64,000 bases of DNA from Microbulbifer sp. Q7 (GCF_001639145.1 NZ_LROY01000002.1:962501-1026500); one strand, 5' to 3'; positions 26,349-35,975 are shown, counted from the first letter of the stretch. A program made the numbers and translations. The notes: generated by a model not told the origin, from the sequence alone.

Positions 26349-29303
26349 ATGGAAATCAAGAAAAAGCTGCTGGCACTCGCCGTGAGTGCAGCGCTGGCCA
26401 GCACCAGCGTTCTGGCTGCAGATACTTCCGGCGGGACATTGAAAGGACAGGTAGTCAGTGCGACAGGCAAAGCACTGGCCGGTGCGGAGATTACGGTCAC
26501 GCACCTCGACAAGGGGTTTACCAGAACGGTAACTAGTAACGAGAAGGGCGAATATAACCTGCGCAATCTTCCGGTGGGTGAATATGCGTTGAGCTTTCAG
26601 AAAGACGGGTATAGCCGCGCTATGGCACCTGAAGTTCTCGTGCAGGTCGGCCAGGCCGTGGTGTATGACACCACACTGGGGGTACCGGGAGAGGTGCTGG
26701 AGGTTGTGGAAGTCACCGGTAGCATGCAACGTCCGGTAGATACCGGATCCTCAACCGCGGGTGTGGTAATTACCCAGGATAAACTGGAGTTGCTCCCGGT
26801 GAACACCGGATTTGAGGCGATGGCACAATTGGCCCCGGGTGTGGTTACGCCCGGTGGCAGCAACTTTAATGGTGCCTCCAGTTTCGGTGGGGCTTCCTCA
26901 GCGGAGAACGGCTACTACCTGAACGGACTGAACGTCTCCAATATCAAGACGGGCCTGGGTTCAATCGCCCTGCCATGGGAGGCCATCAGCCAGACGCAGG
27001 TAAAAACTGGCGCAATTGACCCGGAATTCGGCGGGGCACTGGGGGGGATTATCAATGCCGTATCAAAATCGGGTGGCAATGAATTCAATTTCGGCTCTCA
27101 GCTGCGAATGGACCCCGACTCGCTCCGTAGCCAGCACGACTCAGTAACCAATGCAGCCGGCGAGTACACAATCAATACCCGTCAAAGTGCTATGGACTTC
27201 CAGGAGGCACAGGTCTGGGCAAGCGGCCCCATTGTGCCCGACAAGGCGTTCTTCTATGCACTGTACAGCCCAAGAAAAACAGACGATACCTGGGCAAGCG
27301 GCTCAAGCTTTTATGACCGCACCCGCGAAGAAGATCGCTGGTTGGTCAAGCTCGACTGGTTTATTAACGAGAATCACGCAGTCGATTTTACCGCGATCAA
27401 TAACGAAGAAAACGGCCAGTACAACAGCTTTGCCTATGATCCCAGCAGCAACGCAGTCGGTAGTGGACTGGGAAAAACCAAAAGTCGTGAGGGTGGGCAG
27501 GTTTTTGGTGCCCACTATAACGGTCGGTTGACTGATGATCTGATTCTTGACATTACGGCGGGCCGTACGCAGGAAACGGTGTACAACTCCGCGCTGAATA
27601 GCTTGCCCTCGGTGTACGATTGCCGTGCGACCTGTGTCAGCTTCAGTAATCATAGTGATTCAACGATCTATGATGAGGACTATGTACGGGACCAGGTGCG
27701 CCTGGATGTGAGCTATGACCTGCTTGACCATGCCATCAAGGTTGGGGTGGATTACAGTGAAGTGGATGTGTTCTATCAGGAAAACCAGAATGGTGAAGGG
27801 GATGCCCGCGGGTGGTGGCAGCAACGCCTGGCGTCAGTAAACGACCCGTCTCTGCAGCCGGAAGGCACCAATCTGGTACAGCGTAGGATTCGGGTGCGCG
27901 GCACCGATTCTACGGTCAGTGCAACGGCGCTCTACCTGCAGGATTCCTGGTCCGTTACCGATGACGTTACGCTCAATCTGGGCGCCCGGTACGAGCAGTT
28001 TGAAAACACGGTAACCGGAGGCGAGGCGTTTGTTGAAAACGGTGGACTCTCACCGCGCATTCAGGCGATCTGGGATTTCAACGGCGACGGCAACAGCAAG
28101 CTGTTTGCGACCTTCGGCCGCTACTACCAGCCAGTGTCCGCCAACATGAATATCACCCAGGGATCCTACTCGCGGGAAACCTTCGACTACTATGCGCCGG
28201 GCGCCACGGATGCCAATGACCGGGTGCTGCTGAACGACGATGGATCCCCCAGCCGCGGTGAATTGCTGCATAGCTGGGTCCGCCAGCAGGGTATTGTTGA
28301 GCCGGAATTGATTGCCAGCAGTAATCTGGAGGGCATGTATTCGGACGAGTTCACCCTGGGTATGGAAACACTGGTGCTGGACGGAATGGTGTTCGGTATT
28401 CGCGGTGTATTCCGCGATTTGAAGCGCTCTGTGGAAGACACGGATATCGGACCAGTATTGCAGAATTACCTGGAGGCCAATGGTATCGAGGACAATGTGG
28501 GGCAGAGCAGCTATTACGTACTGCTCAACCCGGGTGAAGACGTTAACATCCGCTACGATTTCGACGGTGATGGTCAGGTGGATGACGTGCGCCTGTCGAG
28601 CGAAGAGCTTGCCCTACCCAGGGCATCGCGACGTTATCTCGCACTGGAGACATCACTGCGCGGTCAGTATACCGATCGCTTATTCCTCGATGCCTCTTAC
28701 ACCTGGTCGCACAGTTACGGCAATACCGAGGGTCTGGTAAGAACCGACAACAATCAGGCGGACCCGGGTTGGACGACCTCCTACGACTATGCGGATCTGA
28801 TGGATCACGGCTACGGCGATTTGCCCAACGACCACCGTCATGCCTTCAAGCTGAACGGCTACTACGACCTTACCGATGACCTGACGTTTGGCTTTGTGAC
28901 CTCGCTCGTATCCGGTCGCCCGCAAAACTACTTCAGTATTCATCCGGTTGGTGTAGACAGTTGTGCCGAGGGTAGCCCATGGAGCGACTGTATCAGTCAG
29001 TACTATGGTGAGGTCTCCTTCTACGATGAGCAGGGCAATCCCACACCACGGGGATCTGTTGGCAACCTGCCATGGACGAAGCAACTCGATCTTTCCCTGG
29101 CGTACCGGATGCCGTTGTTTGAGGGCGACCTGGTATTGAAAGGCACCATTTATAACGCATTGAATGATGATGCGGCCCTGGACGTGAACGAAATCCGTTC
29201 TACTCAGGGTAGCGATGGACTGGTGGTGAACCCGGATTATGGTTTGACGGAAATGCGCAGCCGGGCGCGCTACTTTAGCCTCGTGGCGCGCTACGACTTC
29301 TAA
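26349..29303 (+). CDS. TonB-dependent receptor with carboxypeptidase-regulatory-like domain
   Basis: A 984-residue outer-membrane receptor with a signal peptide (1-23, ending SVLA). A carboxypeptidase regulatory-like beta-sandwich (about 30-105: GTLKGQVVSATGKALAGAEI) precedes the plug (about 120-240) and a 22-strand barrel ending in the typical aromatic YDF. A TonB-box-like EVVEVTGS lies between the first domain and plug. Such Oar/SusC-like receptors import large substrates. Its promoter region carries the locus operator and it sits between the peptide transporter and the collagenases, so collagen peptides are the best guess for its ligand. Confidence 0.88.
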   Translation: MEIKKKLLALAVSAALASTSVLAADTSGGTLKGQVVSATGKALAGAEITVTHLDKGFTRTVTSNEKGEYNLRNLPVGEYALSFQKDGYSRAMAPEVLVQVGQAVVYDTTLGVPGEVLEVVEVTGSMQRPVDTGSSTAGVVITQDKLELLPVNTGFEAMAQLAPGVVTPGGSNFNGASSFGGASSAENGYYLNGLNVSNIKTGLGSIALPWEAISQTQVKTGAIDPEFGGALGGIINAVSKSGGNEFNFGSQLRMDPDSLRSQHDSVTNAAGEYTINTRQSAMDFQEAQVWASGPIVPDKAFFYALYSPRKTDDTWASGSSFYDRTREEDRWLVKLDWFINENHAVDFTAINNEENGQYNSFAYDPSSNAVGSGLGKTKSREGGQVFGAHYNGRLTDDLILDITAGRTQETVYNSALNSLPSVYDCRATCVSFSNHSDSTIYDEDYVRDQVRLDVSYDLLDHAIKVGVDYSEVDVFYQENQNGEGDARGWWQQRLASVNDPSLQPEGTNLVQRRIRVRGTDSTVSATALYLQDSWSVTDDVTLNLGARYEQFENTVTGGEAFVENGGLSPRIQAIWDFNGDGNSKLFATFGRYYQPVSANMNITQGSYSRETFDYYAPGATDANDRVLLNDDGSPSRGELLHSWVRQQGIVEPELIASSNLEGMYSDEFTLGMETLVLDGMVFGIRGVFRDLKRSVEDTDIGPVLQNYLEANGIEDNVGQSSYYVLLNPGEDVNIRYDFDGDGQVDDVRLSSEELALPRASRRYLALETSLRGQYTDRLFLDASYTWSHSYGNTEGLVRTDNNQADPGWTTSYDYADLMDHGYGDLPNDHRHAFKLNGYYDLTDDLTFGFVTSLVSGRPQNYFSIHPVGVDSCAEGSPWSDCISQYYGEVSFYDEQGNPTPRGSVGNLPWTKQLDLSLAYRMPLFEGDLVLKGTIYNALNDDAALDVNEIRSTQGSDGLVVNPDYGLTEMRSRARYFSLVARYDF

Positions 29304-29328
29304 AGCCTGACCATATCTCTCAGGTAAT

Positions 29329-29361
29329 ACAAAAAATCCCGGCCACAAGCCGGGATTTTTT
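29329..29361. terminator. Bidirectional terminator between receptor and collagenase genes
   Basis: AAAAAATCCCGGC and GCCGGGATTTTTT pair around a CACAA loop between convergent genes. Confidence 0.88.
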
Positions 29362-29397
29362 ATTGGAAGTAGCGTCTCTGACGCGCTGCCGGAAGCT

Positions 29398-31203
29398 TCA
29401 GTGCCAGTGGCGGTGGCGGGCTGTTTCTGGCAGATCCGCTGGTTGCAGGTAGTCCCGATACAGGTAGCGATACAGCGTGCGAGGGATTGTTTGTTCCGCC
29501 GGAGCGCTATCTATCGATGATGCGATGTCGCTCAGCCAGACAAAGAACGCTTCTTGCCACTGGCCGGCGAATTGATCAAGTTGCTTGCGATACCCATCAA
29601 AGTCATTCTTTCGCAAGTGGGATGCCAGCTGCGCGAGGCTGTCGGGATCTTGTTGATACAGGAAGCGAATCGCCAGATAGCTCCAGGAGTACACCCGCGC
29701 ACCACCGTCGTCGTAGGTGGTCGCGAAGATTTGTTCCAGGGTAGGGTATTCCGAAGGGCGGGTTTTGTTCAGGTCGCGCTCGGCGCTGTCATAGCGCTCT
29801 CCCTGGGCGATGTAATTGGCGAGACCTTCAGACCACCAGACCATGTGGCTGGGGAAGTGGCCAAAGCCACCCCATTTATTGAAGCGGCCATCGAGATAAT
29901 GCACGTATTCGTGCTCGAGGTTCCAGATGCTGAAATCCGGGTCTTTCCAGAAGGCCTCAAAAGCAATAAAGCGGGCTTGATTGCCTTGCTCACCGGGGTC
30001 ACCCTCGAGGAACATACCGCCGTTATTGGTGTTGATGTCAAACAACAGTGCTGCGTATTCGTTGTACTGACTGTAGTTGTCGAAGACCACCACCTCCAGC
30101 TGATCGTTGTAATCCTGCGCGACCGGCTCTTGCCCGCTCTGTAGCTTGAGGTGAAAGTCTCCCTCCTGGGCGAGCAGGGTTTTACAGGCCTTGTGCAGCG
30201 CGGGCTCACTCATGCTGTTGGCGCGAATGAGCAAGGAAGGCGAACAACTGTGTTCTACAGGCAGTGCCATTTCCTCCGCGGGAAAGTGACATCTTCCCGG
30301 AAAGGTTTCCTCACAGGCGCTTTTACCACGGAAAGAGGTAACGAGGTAAGGACGGGTGTAAAGCTTTCGTTGGTCTTCTGGAGAGAGAAAGGGAAGGTCT
30401 TTTGATAAGAGATCCCAAACGGTTTCGTCCAGTCCTGTGCGTGCTTCGTCATCCTCTTCAAGTACATGAAGATTCCCCAGTGCCCACAGCGCATGTTGTA
30501 ACCGCCATTCGCCGGTATTGGCATCGGCAGGTGTGGCTTGGGCATTGCGAACAAGTACCTCGGTCGATGGCTTGTTGGCGAACAGCGCCTGTTTTATCAG
30601 CGGCTTGTGGCGCGCCTCGTAAGCAAGAAAGCCAACGGCCCGGTAGCTTTCCCAGAGCGTGTATTGCGCCTGCGGGCTCAATTCCATGACGGCCTCAGGG
30701 GCACCGTGACGATTCAGGATGGCGTACAGTGAATCGAGATGGGGTGTAACCCTTGCCGACAGCGGCGCTCGGTTGTAGTAACGGTAGAGCGTCACCACAA
30801 AGTGCTCTTGCAAGCGTGCCGCGTCATCGCCTTGCTGCGCAAACAGGTGGTGCTGTCGCAGCTGGGTCAGAGCGGTATCGAGCTTAAACCAATGTAAGTC
30901 GTCGATACCCTGCAGCGAACCAAAATAGCTGTACGCACGCAGGTAGTAGAGCAGGGCATCCAGATCGCGGGCGTCCGTCGTTTGATCGGCCGATAGCATC
31001 AGGAGCTGGTCCAGGGCGTCCATGAATACCTGTGGCTGATGCAGGTCACCGGTCGCCCAGAGTTCGGTATCCGGGCTGGTCAGCTGGCCAAGTATTGTGG
31101 CTTCGGGTTTCTGCATACACCCGCTGGTGAGTGTAAGACTCGTAATGGCCGCGGCAATGGAAAGGGTGAGTGTGCGGATTCTGGGTCGGTGATTGTTTGG
31201 CAT
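29398..31203 (-). CDS. M9-family collagenase, predicted lipoprotein
   Basis: A zinc collagenase of 601 residues. The zinc site is HEYVHYLDGR (H431, E432, H435) with the third ligand E459 in WWSEGLANY, the signature of Vibrio-type M9 collagenases. The N-terminus has a lipoprotein signal with lipobox LTSGC (C29), so it should be anchored to a membrane, probably the outer one. I chose the ATG at 31203 because GGAG lies eight bases upstream and it gives a proper signal; an in-frame start at 31233 would add ten residues. There are no PPC domains. A perfect 28-bp palindrome lies 13 bases upstream. It is encoded next to a second, secreted M9 enzyme. Confidence 0.88.
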   Translation of the reverse strand: MPNNHRPRIRTLTLSIAAAITSLTLTSGCMQKPEATILGQLTSPDTELWATGDLHQPQVFMDALDQLLMLSADQTTDARDLDALLYYLRAYSYFGSLQGIDDLHWFKLDTALTQLRQHHLFAQQGDDAARLQEHFVVTLYRYYNRAPLSARVTPHLDSLYAILNRHGAPEAVMELSPQAQYTLWESYRAVGFLAYEARHKPLIKQALFANKPSTEVLVRNAQATPADANTGEWRLQHALWALGNLHVLEEDDEARTGLDETVWDLLSKDLPFLSPEDQRKLYTRPYLVTSFRGKSACEETFPGRCHFPAEEMALPVEHSCSPSLLIRANSMSEPALHKACKTLLAQEGDFHLKLQSGQEPVAQDYNDQLEVVVFDNYSQYNEYAALLFDINTNNGGMFLEGDPGEQGNQARFIAFEAFWKDPDFSIWNLEHEYVHYLDGRFNKWGGFGHFPSHMVWWSEGLANYIAQGERYDSAERDLNKTRPSEYPTLEQIFATTYDDGGARVYSWSYLAIRFLYQQDPDSLAQLASHLRKNDFDGYRKQLDQFAGQWQEAFFVWLSDIASSIDSAPAEQTIPRTLYRYLYRDYLQPADLPETARHRHWH

Positions 31204-31215
31204 TCGCAGTGCTCC

Positions 31216-31243
31216 TTTTGTTATTGTGCGCACAATAACAAAA
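31216..31243. promoter_or_regulatory. Perfect 28-bp palindrome upstream of the lipoprotein collagenase
   Basis: Left arm TTTTGTTATTGTGC is mirrored exactly by GCACAATAACAAAA. It is the strongest of the locus operators, 13-40 bases before the start codon, where bound protein would block transcription or ribosome entry. Confidence 0.65.
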
Positions 31244-31280
31244 GTTTACCCCTGCGTGTAGCCAGACATATGGGAATCTC

Positions 31281-31345
31281 GCCCCCCCCCCCACGTCAGA
31301 GCGCACGGACGAAGCGGCCCTGGATCCCGGCCCTGTGGGCCGGGA
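31281..31345. other. 11-C tract and GC-rich hairpin between the two collagenase genes
   Basis: Eleven consecutive C (31282-31292) are followed by ACGTCAG, nearly the same as in the terminator at 12362-12380. Further right, ATCCCGGCCC and GGGCCGGGAT (31323-31345) form a strong stem without a T-run. The latter may help end the transcript of the upstream (minus-strand) collagenase gene. Confidence 0.45.
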
Positions 31346-31362
31346 TTGGGTGACAGGCTCGA

Positions 31363-33909
31363 TCAGTTGGTCATCAGCTGAATCCCGCCGCCGGTAAATC
31401 CACCGCTGTTGACGACGGAAATATAGTACCAGCCACTTTCAGGGGCGCTTACTGTAATGCTTTCGTTGCTATCATCGTTCGTTGAGCGCTGATCAAAGTC
31501 GCTCTCGGTTGCCCAGGTCGCGTCATTGAGATACAAGTCACCATTACCCGCTTCACCAAATAGTGTGACCGTCAATGTGCTGGTCTCTGCTGGTATGTAG
31601 GTGTAGAAGTAGCTGATCGTGCCGCCGACCGTAATACAGGTGCTTGCGTTGAGCTCCAGATTGCCATAGTCCACTGGTGACCCTGTGCAGCTTGGCGTAT
31701 TCGCTACGGTATAGCTGGCGAGCAGGCTTACGCCGGAGAATGGGCGATAGGCCTTGAGGCGAACATACCAGCGACCCGGTTGCGGGTTAGCGATATCACA
31801 GAGCTCCACGTTCCCGCCGATGTAGGGCCGGCAATCGTACGCGCTATCGGTCGGCGCTTCGTTGTGGCGTACGTACAGATCTGCATCACCGGTACCACCC
31901 TCAATAGCAAAACTGAGGCTGTCGGTATTCGCAGGGACGTCGATATAGTAAAGAGTGTCATCTCCCTGGGTAGCGACTCCGATTCCGCTAATTTCCTGGT
32001 TGTTGAGAATGACTGGGGTGGTGTTGCCGCCACCGTCAGTATTGCTTTCCACGGTTTGTAGCCAGGATTGCCATTCGCTGTCATAACTGGTGCCGATACT
32101 GTTGATGTAATTCAGGTAGGCGTCGTAGTCGCCCGCACGCAGGTAAGCCAGAATCTGTACCACCTCACTGTGGTGCTTTTCGAACATGAAGCGCACGGCG
32201 AGATAACCCCAGCGATAGACACGATCTTGTCCGCTGCTGTAGGTGTTTGCGAATATCTCACTGAGGTTAAACGCTCCTGTGCGCGCGATTTCTATTGCGG
32301 TATCGTTGTCGTTCTTTTTGGAAACGTACTCGGCAAGTCCCTCAATCCACCACACGGTTTTGTGGCTACCCGTCCTGGCATCGCCGAAGCCGCCGTACAG
32401 ATTGTAACGGCCATCGAGGTAGTGCACATATTCATGGGTCAGGTTCCACACTTCAAAGTCTGGGCGCAACCAGTCCGCCTCGTGGGCAATGAACCGTGCC
32501 TGGTTACCCTCGACGGCTGGATTGCCCTCCAGATACATGCCGCCGTTATTGGTATCGATACCGTAAAACAGTGAAGCGTAGGTGTTGTACCCATTCCAGT
32601 CATCAAATACCACTACCTCAAGATCCGCATTCAGATCGTCAGCAACGGGGTTGTAATTGGTGTTGAGTAGCTGATGAAAGTAGGTTTCCTGATCGGAAAG
32701 CTGGCTGCAAGAGTCCGCAAACTGCGATGAATTCATATCCTGGGCAAGGATTTTCACAGTGCTGCTGCATGTATGGCGATCGGCAAGGACACTTTGTTGC
32801 AGGTCTTCCTTGAATCCGCAGATACCAAACTGAGCACAATCACCGTAATAGTCGGCGTTCTGCGCCGCTTCGATCCACACACTCTGACCGGTGCCCTGCA
32901 TGTCGTAGCGGTTAAGCACCTGTTGCGTTTCTTCTACGACGGTGTTGTAGCTCGGGCTTGTGGTGTGCTGGAGGAACCGTGTGAGCTCACGCGCAGCGTT
33001 CTCCTGCATGAAGAGGGCATCGGATTCCAGCATCCAGTCAGAGCGGGCAAAATTGCCCAGTAGCTGCATCAACTCAGTATCATTTTTTGTGGCTTCGATG
33101 AAGCTGCTCGAATAATGACCGCGAAACAGTACCGTAAAAATGCCATTAACGGACGCCCGCATGCTGGAGATGGCTGCCGCCTGCTGATTCCATCGCTGGA
33201 GCCACTCCTTGACCACGGGTAGGTAACGGGCGTTTTCTTCCGCACTATCGATGAGCACAATCGCATCGACGGTGGCACTTCCATTACTGCTGGATATCAC
33301 ATAGAAATCCGGATTGGCAACGAAAGTATCCAGCGCATTCACAACAGAAGCGTGTGCATTACTGGGGATGCTCACGTCGTTGGGATAGTTATATTCGAGG
33401 TAATAGCCCGTGCGCAGAAAGTAGAACAGTTTGTTAATGCGGGTATCACCATTCGACGCACGGTAGTCTGCCGCCATCTGCTGCGCCGCATTGGCGACAG
33501 TAACCATTTTTTGTGGGCTAAAGCTTGCAAAACTTGTGCTGTTGCCGTCGTAGAGGTCGTTGATGCAACTGCCCTCCAGGGTCAATATGTGATCGACCAG
33601 TGCCTGGCCGCTTTTCTGTGCATATCCTTCCGTGTCACAGGTCGCCAGCGGCTCTACGGCCATGGACGAAAACAGTAAGGGCGAAACCTGTGTATTCTTT
33701 TGGGTGTTGTCCTGACTGTTGTCCTGGGTATTGTTCTGGGGGTTGAATTTTGGTTCAACCGGCGCGATTACCGTGGCCCTGTCAGCCGTGCTGAGGGCGG
33801 GGGTGGCTGGCATGGGTGAAGCATTTACCTGTGCGGCAGTCGCAAATAGTGCGACCGCAAATGCGGTAGCGATACGGTGTATCGATGGTCTCGGGTGATT
33901 ATTTTTCAT
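31363..33909 (-). CDS. Secreted M9-family collagenase with two PPC domains
   Basis: An 848-residue secreted collagenase. The signal peptide covers about 1-30 (ending VNA). An Asn/Gln-rich linker (about 58-75) precedes the M9 N-terminal activator-like region. The zinc site is HEYVHYLDGR (H492, E493, H496) with E523 in WWIEGLAEY. Two bacterial pre-peptidase C-terminal domains follow (about 640-735 and 745-848), typical of exported proteases and thought to bind substrate or aid secretion. AAGGGA precedes the ATG. It would be released through the T2SS. A related operator lies about 100 bases upstream. It should make the first cuts in native collagen. Confidence 0.92.
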   Translation of the reverse strand: MKNNHPRPSIHRIATAFAVALFATAAQVNASPMPATPALSTADRATVIAPVEPKFNPQNNTQDNSQDNTQKNTQVSPLLFSSMAVEPLATCDTEGYAQKSGQALVDHILTLEGSCINDLYDGNSTSFASFSPQKMVTVANAAQQMAADYRASNGDTRINKLFYFLRTGYYLEYNYPNDVSIPSNAHASVVNALDTFVANPDFYVISSSNGSATVDAIVLIDSAEENARYLPVVKEWLQRWNQQAAAISSMRASVNGIFTVLFRGHYSSSFIEATKNDTELMQLLGNFARSDWMLESDALFMQENAARELTRFLQHTTSPSYNTVVEETQQVLNRYDMQGTGQSVWIEAAQNADYYGDCAQFGICGFKEDLQQSVLADRHTCSSTVKILAQDMNSSQFADSCSQLSDQETYFHQLLNTNYNPVADDLNADLEVVVFDDWNGYNTYASLFYGIDTNNGGMYLEGNPAVEGNQARFIAHEADWLRPDFEVWNLTHEYVHYLDGRYNLYGGFGDARTGSHKTVWWIEGLAEYVSKKNDNDTAIEIARTGAFNLSEIFANTYSSGQDRVYRWGYLAVRFMFEKHHSEVVQILAYLRAGDYDAYLNYINSIGTSYDSEWQSWLQTVESNTDGGGNTTPVILNNQEISGIGVATQGDDTLYYIDVPANTDSLSFAIEGGTGDADLYVRHNEAPTDSAYDCRPYIGGNVELCDIANPQPGRWYVRLKAYRPFSGVSLLASYTVANTPSCTGSPVDYGNLELNASTCITVGGTISYFYTYIPAETSTLTVTLFGEAGNGDLYLNDATWATESDFDQRSTNDDSNESITVSAPESGWYYISVVNSGGFTGGGIQLMTN

Positions 33910-34010
33910 ATTTTCCCTTCGTTATCAGAATTTTTCAGCGCTGTGGCTGTTTTAGATTTCATAAAGTGTGTTGCTGGCCTTTTAGGCCGATTCCGTCATC
34001 CTGCCTCCAT

Positions 34011-34034
34011 TTATTATTGTGCGTGCAAAAACAT
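34011..34034. promoter_or_regulatory. Putative operator upstream of the secreted collagenase
   Basis: TTATTATTGT matches the half-site at 9 of 10 bases, then GCGT, then GCAAAAACAT which matches the right arm at 7 of 10. It is 102 bases before the collagenase start. Confidence 0.4.
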
Positions 34035-34326
34035 AACATTGACGTCAATAAGATTTATGCTGCAGTGCACAGTTTCGGTGGCGACTGGCGTGATAAGCCC
34101 TGTTTAAGTGGGAACGCCCCACCGATGTGGCGCGGGTGGGTAAGAAGTGAGCAGGGGGTGGACTGACGGGGTGAGGCAGGCGCGCGCAAGGATTCCTGTG
34201 AAAAGTCGTTACACCGGCCGCCAGTGGCAGTTGGTGGGGCCTGACGCGCCAATTTTGTGCATTATTTAGGCGCAAAGTCCGTTGTTGAGTTATGGAATTC
34301 CTTTTCCATTCCGGGGGAATTGCCTA

Positions 34327-34340
34327 TCATTCATGAATGA
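34327..34340. promoter_or_regulatory. Palindrome upstream of the TetR gene, possible autoregulatory site
   Basis: TCATTCATGAATGA is a perfect 14-bp palindrome, 47 bases before the chosen TetR start. TetR proteins usually bind such sites in their own promoters. Confidence 0.45.
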
Positions 34341-34387
34341 ACGGTCAATTTCAGTCTACAAATTCACGGACAGCTAAGGTCGGAAGT

Positions 34388-35086
34388 ATGGATAAGGCAA
34401 AAGAGAAGGTTCAGCGTTTTCGCGCCAGAGAGCAGCGTATTCTGGATGCGGCATTGGAGCTACTGCTGGAACACGGTGAAGAAAAGGTAACCGTGGAACA
34501 GATCGCTGAGCGGGTGGACATCGGTAAAGGCACCATTTATAAGCATTTTATCTCCAAGACCGAGATCTACATGCGACTGCTGATGGACTATGAGAAGTCG
34601 CTGACCGAGCGCCTCAAAAGTGCGGTGGCTACCGCAGAGCAAGGCGATATTACCGCTCCCGCGCGCGCCTATTTTGAGTCTCGCATGGCTGACCCGGCAC
34701 GGGATCGGCTGTTCCAGCGCCTTGAAGAGAAGATCATTGCCCTGAACCTTGCGCCGGAGATGATTGCCGAGCTGCACGCACTGCGAAACTCCAATGCGTC
34801 GGCGCTTAATCGAGTGTTCGAGCGACGGATGGAGCAGGGGGTACTGAAGAAGGTACCTGCCTACTATTACTATTCCACCTACTGGGCCCTGGTGCAGGGC
34901 GCGGTCGAGCTTTACCACTCCAAGTCTTTCGCAGACGTCATTGAAGATCGTGAAGGATTGATGGAATTCATCATGGACGTGGGTGTACATATTGGCGACA
35001 TGTCCGGGCGCCGGGCAACGGGCTCATCCCCCGTAGAAGAGCAGTCATCGGCGCCATCCAATACACCGGGTAGCAGCTTTGGCTGA
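34388..35086 (+). CDS. TetR/AcrR-family transcriptional regulator
   Basis: A 232-residue regulator. The N-terminal helix-turn-helix (about 10-60) reads ILDAALELLLEHGEEKVTVEQIAERVDIGKGTIYKHF, a clear TetR signature, followed by a helical ligand domain without recognisable specificity. The ATG at 34388 has GGAAG three bases upstream; an ATG at 34337 would overlap the palindrome. It overlaps the DUF1285 gene by eight bases. In pseudomonads similar TetR-DUF1285 pairs occur, so this is likely an independent unit rather than part of the collagen locus, though it is adjacent to it. Confidence 0.88.
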   Translation: MDKAKEKVQRFRAREQRILDAALELLLEHGEEKVTVEQIAERVDIGKGTIYKHFISKTEIYMRLLMDYEKSLTERLKSAVATAEQGDITAPARAYFESRMADPARDRLFQRLEEKIIALNLAPEMIAELHALRNSNASALNRVFERRMEQGVLKKVPAYYYYSTYWALVQGAVELYHSKSFADVIEDREGLMEFIMDVGVHIGDMSGRRATGSSPVEEQSSAPSNTPGSSFG

Positions 35087-35633
35087 ACCACTCTTCAAAC
35101 AGCTTGAACAGTTGCAGCAGGAATTCCGTGGCCACCCGCCGGTGGCCAAGTGGAATCCTGACCTTTGTGGTGATATGGATCTGGTGATACAGGCCGATGG
35201 CCATTGGATCCATGAGGGCACAGAGATCAAGCGCCAGCCGCTGGTCAATCTCTTTGCCAGTATTCTCAAGCGGGAAGGGCGCCACTATTACCTGGTCACC
35301 CCAGTGGAGAAGTGGCGCATCCGTGTCGAGGATGTGCCGTTTTTGATTACCCAGGCCGCTCGTGAAGACGACAAAATTCTGTTTACGACCAATACCGGTG
35401 ATATTGTTGCTCTCAACCAGGCACACCCACTGATACTCAAACCCTTCGGCGACCCTCCCCAACCAATTCCCTATATTGAAGTGCGCGACGGTTTGCTCGC
35501 GCGCATGTCTCGCGATGTGTACTACCAACTGATCGATTGGGCAGATCCCCGATCCCCGCAAGAGCCACCCGCACGCTTGTGCCAAATGTGGTTGAAAAGT
35601 GACGGGGAAGAGTTCTTGCTCGGCGAGTATTGA
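35079..35633 (+). CDS. DUF1285 domain protein
   Basis: A 184-residue soluble protein matching the DUF1285 family (CGDMDLVIQADGHWIHEGTEIKR, then YLVTPVEKWRI and VEDVPFLI), which has no established function. The start is a TTG that overlaps the end of the TetR gene, implying translational coupling. No signal peptide or membrane segment is seen. Confidence 0.82.
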   Translation: MAEPLFKQLEQLQQEFRGHPPVAKWNPDLCGDMDLVIQADGHWIHEGTEIKRQPLVNLFASILKREGRHYYLVTPVEKWRIRVEDVPFLITQAAREDDKILFTTNTGDIVALNQAHPLILKPFGDPPQPIPYIEVRDGLLARMSRDVYYQLIDWADPRSPQEPPARLCQMWLKSDGEEFLLGEY

Positions 35634-35975
35634 TGGCCGTTCGGCCGCGCCTATCTATCCCTTGAAATTTCTTTCTCAGAGTCAGTTGCCGCGGTTGGTG
35701 CCGCCCGTCCTGCTTTCGTGCGGTACACCATTCATGTCATATACCTGCAGTCACCAAAAAACTACTTCCACATTGCAATAAACCTGCAGTGCTTCAGAAA
35801 TAAATTCTTCATATTGCAAGCTCATTGGTCGATTTTCCTGCCATTTGCGCACCCTGAAATATTTTGTAACATATTCGAAATAGTCGCTTCCTAGACTCCC
35901 CCTCGCCGAAACACCTTGGCGCATAAGAATTTTTAAATTGCGAAATACAATACTTCATCCTTGTTAGGGGGATTC
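35634..35975. other. Intergenic region upstream of the lipoprotein gene
   Basis: No gene is seen in these 342 bases. It is AT-richer than its surroundings and probably carries the promoter of the lipoprotein-receptor pair; a TTTTGTAACATATTCG stretch near 35872 is the only feature that stands out. Confidence 0.35.

Larger units (their letters stand above)
33910..34387. other. Divergent intergenic region between collagenase and TetR genes
   Basis: No gene is seen in these 478 bases. It contains the collagenase operator near 34011 and a palindrome close to the TetR gene. Confidence 0.45.

Noticed and set aside
35868..35920. A possible Pho box (TTTTGTAACATATTCG) upstream of the lipoprotein gene
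   Set aside because: Only one half resembles a Pho repeat and the second is not spaced correctly.
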